NCBI GenBank assembly: GCA_028538565.1
Contig: JAPQWN010000002.1
Span: 62,257,699 to 62,321,698, forward strand
DNA length: 64,000 nt
Direction: 5' to 3'
Origin: Umbellularia californica
Lineage: Eukaryota > Streptophyta > Magnoliopsida > Laurales > Lauraceae
The notes beneath the pieces were generated by a model. The model was not told the origin of the DNA and did no database searches. It saw nothing but the letters and a program-made list of their open reading frames with translations. The translations under genes and the position numbers were made by a program. This document shows positions 57,164-64,000 of this stretch, in pieces. How positions within the stretch are numbered: position 1 is the stretch's first letter; each line of letters opens with the position of its first letter.

Positions 57164-58989
57164 CTGACATGAAGATGATTGTCAAATAAGTCCACAAAAC
57201 TGAGACTGGGAAGAAGGTTTAAACTTGCATGGAGAAAATTAAAATGATAAATAAATAAATAACCAACAACAACAACACATTATCGTTGTCTGTTCAAGAT
57301 CACCCATTTCAAGAGAGCCGCCTGGTGCATCAATGGCTGAGAACCGACACCACTTATCAGTTTAAAAACCAAACCAATACAACAAAATCTCAAACCCCAA
57401 ACAAAAAGATTCACAACTTAAACGAAATAAAGTGGTTCATAGAAAAGGTTCACATCTTTGTAGACCCAAGAACCATGGGATGTACCTGGAAAGATTTTCT
57501 CGAAATTTCGGCATAGTCTCCCCTGTACGTGTGACATGTAATTTTTTTTTTTACAACCTGCTAGTACCTGTACATGACAAAAAAAAAAAAAAAAAAAAAA
57601 CACTTCATATAAACAACCCAATGCCCCAACACACTACAAAGTCATTCACCACTACATCATCAGTCATACACCATTCAACCATAGCACTTCAATGCCCCAA
57701 CACATGACTAGAAAGATGCACCAAAATAACTTATGTTCATTCATTTCTATATCCAACACCATGTCATTATTCCAAAAACAACATTCTCATTACAAGATAC
57801 AAAACAATAAAAAGGGAAGTTGGTCCTGGCCTTTTTTAGAAACAAAGATAATTCTAAAGCAGTAATGAGTCTTGTAATCAATAATGGTGTATCATTAAAT
57901 CCTCAATCTCAATAATGGTCAACTTACCATAAGTACTTTTGCCCTTCAGTCTAATTCTTTTTATGTGTCTTGTAATCAACCATCTATAAAAGAATACTGG
58001 CATTAAATTTAAGTACATGCAGAATTTGGAGCATGAGGAAAAAATGACAACTTCAAGGCAAGAGACAAAGCTCTAATCATTTTCTTGTGTGTGTAAATCT
58101 CAACTTCAAATTTCCCATAGATCTGAAAAGCCATTTTGGGCTTAAGTTCTCCCACTTGGAAGTGAAATGAATCACTAGGACAACAATATAAACAGGCTGT
58201 CACTTTTAAAAAATGAACACTTAATATGATCACTTCCTTCCAAGAATTCAGCTAAATTTCCTGGCTTCAGTTCTACATCTATGGTATTTCACTACAAGAA
58301 TTTTCCCTTTAGAAAGTTAAAGTTGTCTTGCCTTGGTTCCAACATTTACAGCTGCATGGCATACATCATCGTAATTGTTGAAAATAAACCAATAACAAAA
58401 ACATGCATAGAACAGTTCAATTATGGTAACTAAAATAGCATAAAATAGAAACGCTTTCTATCATATAGTAAAGCACACCAGGCCCAAAACATAAAAACCT
58501 GGGTTTAATCTCAATTTTTCGCTTAATTGAGGCTTAATCACAAAATGTTATAAGATAAAAACTAAATCTCAATTTTTCGCTTAATCACAAAATGTTATAA
58601 GATAATTTATCTTTTTTTTTTTTGTTCATCTTCTGTATGGTTCCTATGGGAGGGACTGAAACATGGCTCAAATGATCATCTACAAAGTACCCCACATCAA
58701 GAAAATTTGAGCTGGGAATCTTCCAATGAAGGTGAAGCTCACATGGCACAGGAGGTGCAGTTGCAGGTCTTGGGCACAAAGGCGCAGCCGCGCAGGTACC
58801 GAAGGGGTTGTCCGGCAGTTGGCAGTCGATGCCGAAGCAGCTGGCAGTCTATGCCGAAACACAGTCAGATCAATACGTGCTGCGAGAACTGGGAAATGGA
58901 ACCTCGGGCTTGATGAGGCAATATACCAAGAGGTTGCTCACTACTGCTACCAACATCATTGTTGGAAATCTCACCTGGAGCACAAATGA
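57164..58989. other. CACTA-2 interior between captured genes
   Basis: Mostly A/T-rich. Contains a CACTA-typical TTCGGCATAGTCTCCCCTGT block (57508; variant at 55936) and a segment TTCATAGAAAAG with flanks at about 57418 that recurs near 63160. A minus-strand exon-like stretch at 58070-58170 (VGELKPKMAFQIYGKFE) is unassigned. A (T)n run near 58612. No identified gene. Confidence 0.45.
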
Positions 58990-59098
58990 AGCTTAGAAAA
59001 TGTCTCCTCTCGTATGACTGGTCAAATTTCACTACCACAGTATCTAAGCCCACGGGTGACATAGCCAGATGCACAATGTCTGCAGGCTTCCATTTCAA
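58970..59098 (-). pseudogene. Unassigned exon-like fragment
   Basis: The minus strand reads KWKPADIVHLAMSPVGLD then KFDQSYERRHFLSF and ends at a CCAG/GTGAGA donor-like site near 58980. Composition and splice-like edge suggest a captured exon, but I do not recognise the protein. The plus strand is also open here, so the assignment is weak. Confidence 0.35.
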
Positions 59099-60271
59099 TT
59101 ATACATCAATTTCCATTTTTAGTTCTCCTCATCTCCTGGAAGTGGCTACATCACTTTTAGTCAACATTGATTGCTTTAAGAACTTGAATCCTTGATTGCT
59201 TTAAGAACTTTAAAGTGGGGAAATGAAGTAAAAAGCACCTTTTTAACTAAGTAAAAGAGCAGATGGGAGGGAAATCTAGAGAGCCCCAAAGTGATAATTC
59301 GCCCTCATTGGTTGAGCTAGGAATTGAATCAGCAGCAATTGTGGTGGCAGCCGCATTATGTTCAATGCTAGTAGATGCAGAGGTAGCGGATGTGACGGTA
59401 ATAGTAGCAGTAGCATCAGAATGCCACCGCGGTCTCCTTCACCATCTTACTCCACCCTGCACACAGGTGACACAGCTGCTTGTAGAGTATTTCTCTTCTT
59501 CCTTTGTCCTCCTCTTCATGATCTTCTTTTCTTATATCCAACCCCAACTCCCTACTATTTTAAATGTGTTTGAAGCATGTAAGTGGTAAGGACTACTTTT
59601 GAGGCATGTAAGAGCTAAGTACTTTTCTAACCAAGGATGAGAAGTATTATGTTATGACTTATGGCAAATAAATATTTTTCATCCACTTCTCTAACCATGT
59701 GTAGTCTTCCTTCCAATGGGAGACAAAGATCCATATACTCTAAATGAGAAATGCAATCTTCTTATTAGAAAGAAACTTCCTGGTGCAATTTGTGAATCAA
59801 CCAAGAGCATTTGTTATCAATTATTTGGATGTACACATGAATGATTCATATGGGTGTGGGTATGGTTAAAGAAAAACAAAATGAATAAATAAATAATGTG
59901 GGATTGTGAATTGCCCCTGTTCAACTACCACAACAATATAATGATCCTCATTCACTGAAATATGGGCACATAGGCCACACATGTATGTAAAAAGCACTGT
60001 CTAGTTCCTAGGTTCATGACCTTATAACCTTCACTATATTTTTACTGTTGGTTGGGTGAGTTCCCACCTGTCTGGGCTGCCTGTTTTGCCTGTTTGCCTG
60101 TTTGCTCGCTTGTCCCCCAAGGGCGCTTGGACTACACTAAGTCCCATTTTGGAAATAGCCAAGTCCTGATACTAGGTTATAAGTCAATCCCCGTCTTAAT
60201 TCGAGGATGGATGACGCAAAATGAAGCTATAAGAACTATAAGAAGCTATAAGAACTAAATGCAATACTTAC
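59099..60271. other. CACTA-2 interior
   Basis: No recognised gene. A minus-strand Ser/Thr/Ala-rich open stretch at about 59260-59440 (SATSASTSIEHNAAATTIA) could be part of a captured exon. A duplicated AAGAACTTGAATCCTTGATTG-type repeat lies near 59180. Confidence 0.4.
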
Positions 60272-60620
60272 CACATAGGTAGTTAACGTTTCATAGCGTG
60301 ATAGCCAGTCCTTTTGTGAATACTTTGGTACAACTGCAAGGAGTGTCACTAAATGTTCTGATGTAACAATGTCCCCTGGCTTCACTAAACTGGACAGATC
60401 ACGAACGACTAAGCTGAAATAGGCAAGTGAGGCTTGAGCAGTGACTCGACATTTAAGAAAGAATGCCCGATATAACATGCCAAGAATAAATTACAAATCC
60501 ATGTAAATAGATCTCTTCATGAAATTCAATTTAGATGTGCTAATTTACAGACCTTCCAGTTTGCTTTCTGTTTATCGCATTAAGCTGACTGCAGACATTA
60601 TTATATTCAGCACCACAAAC
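60272..60620 (-). pseudogene. Captured V-ATPase subunit C fragment, two exons with intron
   Basis: Exon 60620-60553 reads GAEYNNVCSQLNAINRKQTG; exon 60413-60272 reads SLVVRDLSSLVKPGDIV, then EHLVTLLAVVPKYSQKDWLS and YETLTTYV. This matches plant V-ATPase subunit C (DET3/VHA-C type), the stalk subunit that couples the cytosolic V1 and membrane V0 sectors of the proton pump. Intron edges are GT (60552-60551) and AG (60415-60414), and codon phase joins correctly. Two Cys replacements in the first exon (VCGAEYNNVC) are probably decay. Only about 70 of some 375 residues are present, so it is not functional. Confidence 0.9.
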
Positions 60621-61738
60621 CTGTACAGTGCAGACATAATTATGAGAAAAAGTTAAAGCTTCGCATCAAAAAATCATTAATGAATTCCAACATGCAATTT
60701 CCATCAGTCACTCATTTCAGTCATTTGCTGCTCCGCATTTGAAAATGGATCCTATAGCATAGCCAATGCCATGATGAAGCTAAATGAGTTTACCAATTTG
60801 AAAATGGAAAAACATGCATGACCATATCCACATTCTTTATCAAACAAGCAAGATCAGTTGTTGTGCTCATGAAAAAACTCACTAAATAAATATTATAATT
60901 TGATCTTTGAATGACTTTGTGATGATTATGTATACAATATGAGCACTTTAGCATCAGATAAAATGATGACTTCCACTTCAAAAATGAGGCATCAGTATCA
61001 CATTCAACAGTGAATGGAAAGAACATTTCAGAATTGAGACAATATGTGCAAACATTTCGGAGTAGGAACAAAACAGAGCCATACATGGATTCACAACAAC
61101 CAATCAGAAATATTTTTTGCATGACACAAACCTGATTATTAAATACAGAGTCATGGTATATGAAAGGGTAATTATCTGGAATTTGTGAAACACCCACAAC
61201 AATATCCGACTCATGGTAAATATAATCACCATGACTTCAAGATTAGACATTTGATGGTTAATTGGTTAGTGCTTACAGTTTTCTTTGAAGTTTAGAAAGA
61301 ACTGGATCATGTTGGGCAACTTCTCATCACTGGCTATGTAATAATCAGCACATTAAATATGGCATTCTGTGAATGAAAAAACACATGAGAAACTAAAGCA
61401 TAGTATATATATATCTAAAAAACAACGTGGCCAATCCCCTCACTGCATGGGAAGGGGAAGATGTTTACCTGATTATTTCTTGACAGCTTCAGCTGAACTA
61501 TTCTCCAACTGTTATTTGTGAATGCAGATGTAATAACAGTAATACATAGTGGAACCATTATCAGATGTAGGCCCTACTTGGATTCTTCCAAGCCATGTCG
61601 AATCTGCATCATAACATTGCAGTGTCAGCACAATTTTATCAAAAGATAAAGATAAAGAAATTAATCATTTCAACAGTAATACAGATATTAACTTACTAAT
61701 TACTAGTAATACGGCCATACATTAGCTAATAACCATAC
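60621..61738. other. CACTA-2 interior between captured genes
   Basis: A/T-rich. A long minus-strand open frame at 61197-60790 has irregular composition and no recognisable domain; I do not call it a gene. A possible exon-like stretch near 61470-61620 is unassigned. Confidence 0.4.
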
Positions 61739-61909
61739 CTTGTTCTTTAATGCTTCAATCAAAGCCGCCCGAGCTTTAAACCGTGGTATTCCCTCAAATT
61801 CTGATCCACCATTGCTATTGATCTTCCCATCATCAGTAAAAATATTAATAAAATCAATATTGTGACGCTTTCCAACTTCAAAATCATTTGGGTCATGTGC
61901 TGGAGTAAT
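61739..61909 (-). pseudogene. Captured valyl-tRNA synthetase exon
   Basis: The minus strand reads ITPAHDPNDFEVGKRHN, FINIFTDDGKINSNGG and FEGIPRFKARAALIEALKNK, followed by a GT donor at 61738-61737. The HDPNDFEVG.RH and PRFKAR blocks are characteristic of class I valyl-tRNA synthetase near its editing domain; the enzyme charges tRNA-Val. The expected acceptor AG is AA here (TTGGCAA, 61911-61910), so splicing would fail even if transcribed. One exon of a gene of about a thousand codons. Confidence 0.88.
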
Positions 61910-62104
61910 TTGCCAAGAACCATCAAGGAAAAGGTTTAGGCATCCATTTAAATAAAAACAAACAAAAAGCACTGAGACATGAGAAACAAGTTCATAAATT
62001 GAATATTTGATTTCTCAAAATGAAATACCACGGATGCTATAATCTTTTGAGCTACATTGGAAAAAAAATCGAAAAGAAAAGGAAAAGAGAAATTTCTCCT
62101 CTTC

Positions 62105-62300
62105 CACTACCTGCACACCCACTGCCTCCTCTTCTTCCACCACCTGCACACCCACCTGACCACCTGCTGCACCAGCCTGCACAGCCCACCTGCTGCACCA
62201 CCCTGCACACACCCACCCTGCACAGCCCACCTGCTGCACCACCCTGCACAGCCCACCTGCTGCACCACCCTGCAGACACCCACCTGCACAGCCACCTCCT
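62105..62300. repeat. Minisatellite CCTGCTGCACCACCCTGCAC
   Basis: Tandem, slightly diverged units around CACCTGCTGCACCACCCTGC with ACAGCC between them, six or more copies. ORFs over it on both strands are repeat artefacts. CACTA-1 has a similar short piece near 23350. Confidence 0.9.
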
Positions 62301-62769
62301 CTCTTACTTTCCTCTCTCTCACCCACCTCCTTGCCAACGAAAAAAACAGATGCAAGAACTGTGAGGGGAAAACACAACTTTCAATAAAATTCATATGAAT
62401 AAATTGTAACCATGAATTACACTCCACAACTTTCAACCTATGTTCATATAATCAATACACACATTCCAAAACCTGTACATGCATTTTCAACTTGTACCAC
62501 CATCCCAAACCTGAAGGTCACAACAATCGAAGTATAGACCAAAAAATCCATGTCCATTCCATGATTCAAATTGAAACTAAATTATTAACGCATACAAAAT
62601 TCAAAATTCAGTAAAAAGGGATAACTCCCAAAGCTCAATTACTAAAGAAAACCCCATTTCAAACTCAATTCTTGAGGACTATGTCTTTAATCTTGCATCA
62701 TCTAGAAGAAGGAAATTGAATGAAGGAAAACAGAGCCATACAAGAAAAGTTAAGGTTTTGAAGGTCAGG

Positions 62770-62905
62770 CCATGGGATGTACAAGAATTTGAACTATATA
62801 TTCTTCCATGGGATGTACAAAAATTTGAACTATATATTCTTCCATGGGATGTACAAAGTATCTACATTGTCTTCCATGGGATGTACAAAAATTTGAACTA
62901 TATAT
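62770..62905. repeat. 36-bp tandem repeat CCATGGGATGTACAAAAATT
   Basis: Four units start with CCATGGGATGTACAA at 62770, 62806, 62842 and 62874, the third shortened. A single unit with the same downstream flank occurs in CACTA-1 at about 23490. Confidence 0.9.
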
Positions 62906-64000
62906 AAACAAAAAAACCAAAAGTATGTATATGTACTATGTAGCATATGATGCCTCCGTGTACCGCTGCTTCCCCGATTAGTTCTCCAATGAAAAATGGA
63001 CCTACAAGGCATAAATCACTTCATCGATCAATACTTTGCAAGAGAAGCCTAGCTAACATATATATATATATATGCTTCATATCTCATGCATGAAGAACTA
63101 TACAGTAAAATGAGATTTCCTGGTAAAAACAGTCACCATATGCAATCAAACACAGCTTAAACGACATAAAGTGGTTCATAGAAAAGATGAATTTTCTATC
63201 TTGTACTTCCTCAAAACAGATGAATATATTGTATACTTCATCATACAAATGCAATCTACAGTGCAACTAGTTGATAAACAGCTATATTCAACCGCCAAGT
63301 ATAGAGTGCACCTTATCGTGAGCTCATCGTGCACAAACAGCTAGTGGGGCCCACCCTATGATCCATCTAAGTGGACATTAAAACAGGGGCAATTATCCAA
63401 ATGGACAAGACCATTTGATCAACTATGCCCATTGTTAAAAAAATTAATTCAAATAGAATTTCTTCATCCAACGGTCATATGACTTGGTCTCATTTTGTTT
63501 AGTGGGTTGTTGAATAAGTTAGATGCTTGAAAAAGTCTTGTACACGTTCATGTACACGTTGTGGTCAGTTCAAATTTAGAGGCAAAAGCATAGAATGTAC
63601 CTATTCTCCATTGTCGTTAAAATCTAAAATGTATTCAACTAACTCCAAACGTAAATCATTAAGCTCCTCGTCGCCATATGTCGCTGCCTCCCCAAGTTCT
63701 TTCAACTTAGATTTTGTCGACACGAGAGGATCTTCCATGAGGTGCTTCATAAATTTCATTACATAAACCCCGCATTCCTTTTTCCCCGTTTGTTTAGGGC
63801 ACTACATAGAGACCATAAAAAACATACAAAAAGGATTAGGAAGTATGTGTGATATCATAAACACAATTATTCATTGCTCACCTTCACCAATTCCCAAGTC
63901 GGATTTCCTTTAATTCTTTTTCCCATTTCCATAGCTGCCACTTTCATCGCACTTCACACAACGATATCCATTAAGACTTAGTATTTTAAAAGAGAAGCCT
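62906..64000. other. Right edge of window, presumed CACTA-2 interior
   Basis: A/T-rich, no recognised gene. A (TA)n stretch lies near 63058. No CACTA right terminus is visible, so the element is assumed to continue. Confidence 0.4.

Larger units (their letters stand above)
55117..64000 (+). mobile_element. CACTA-2: gene-capturing CACTA transposon, left part (right end outside)
   Basis: Begins CACTACTAAAAAAAAGGGCT within the copy B PMD gene, which copy A shows uninterrupted (…CACAATGC continues). Subterminal AACCGATATAA repeats follow to 55700. No matching GTAGTG right end with TATCGGTT repeats is present before 64000, so the element runs on, assuming everything to the edge belongs to it. No transposase seen. 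It carries fragments of at least three host genes. Confidence 0.85.

Noticed and set aside
58290..58310. CACTACAAGAATTTTCCC, a possible CACTA left end
   Set aside because: No subterminal repeat cluster follows and no partner end or duplication was found; probably a chance match or a relic.
60790..61197. 135-codon minus-strand open frame in CACTA-2
   Set aside because: Irregular composition, no known motif and no splice context; likely chance in A/T-rich DNA.
62015..62436. Long open frames on both strands rich in Cys, Gly or Pro
   Set aside because: They are frames of the CCTGCTGCACC minisatellite.

Overview
This window is plant nuclear DNA from a flowering plant, probably a eudicot. I found no intact host gene. 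It is nested, mostly decayed transposable elements, as in gene-poor heterochromatin. The plant call rests on a plant mobile domain (PMD) gene, chromovirus, Tat and Sirevirus type retrotransposons, CACTA transposons, and captured exons that match plant housekeeping genes and keep their introns.

Layout. (1) 1-899: LTR end, primer binding site and gag start of a Tekay/Del-like Ty3/Gypsy element, cut off near 900. (2) 900-31439 and 43186-55116: two head-to-head copies, A (minus) and B (plus), of one Tat-lineage Ty3/Gypsy family. Each copy has gag-pol, then two arrays of short hairpin-capable units, then a convergent, oppositely transcribed PMD gene. Copy A keeps PR, RT, both RNase H domains, integrase and the PMD gene, all with stops and frameshifts. 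Copy B has lost PR-RT and the PMD domain by internal deletion. (3) Four solo LTRs of one 3-kb family (TGTAAGACCCCGACCC or TGTTAGACCCCGACCC at the start, CGACA or TGACA at the end) sit in or just upstream of the gag genes of A and B: 15692-18647, 19216-30337 (minus), 31440-42976 (minus) and 44726-47939. Three have clear 5-bp target duplications. (4) Solo LTR 19216-30337 is split by an 8-kb CACTA element, 21907-29862 (3-bp duplication AGA). It carries exons of a long-chain acyl-CoA synthetase gene and a stack of right-hand ends from other CACTA families. (5) Solo LTR 31440-42976 is split by a very young Sirevirus-like non-autonomous retrotransposon, 34124-42327, with near-identical LTRs, an intact 480-codon gag-like ORF and several polypurine tracts. 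(6) A second CACTA starts at 55117 inside the PMD gene of copy B and runs out of the window. It carries intron-containing fragments of DNA topoisomerase I, V-ATPase subunit C and valyl-tRNA synthetase, all on the minus strand.

Most unusual signals: the gag-pol and PMD genes converge on two hairpin-unit arrays, preserved in both copies; dense palindrome islands occur inside LTRs and are shared in design between the Gypsy solo LTRs and the Sirevirus LTR; and two CACTA elements carry fragments of at least four housekeeping genes. Insertion order inferred from nesting: Tekay-like element, then the Tat pair, then the solo-LTR family, then CACTA-1 and the Sirevirus; CACTA-2 came after copy B.
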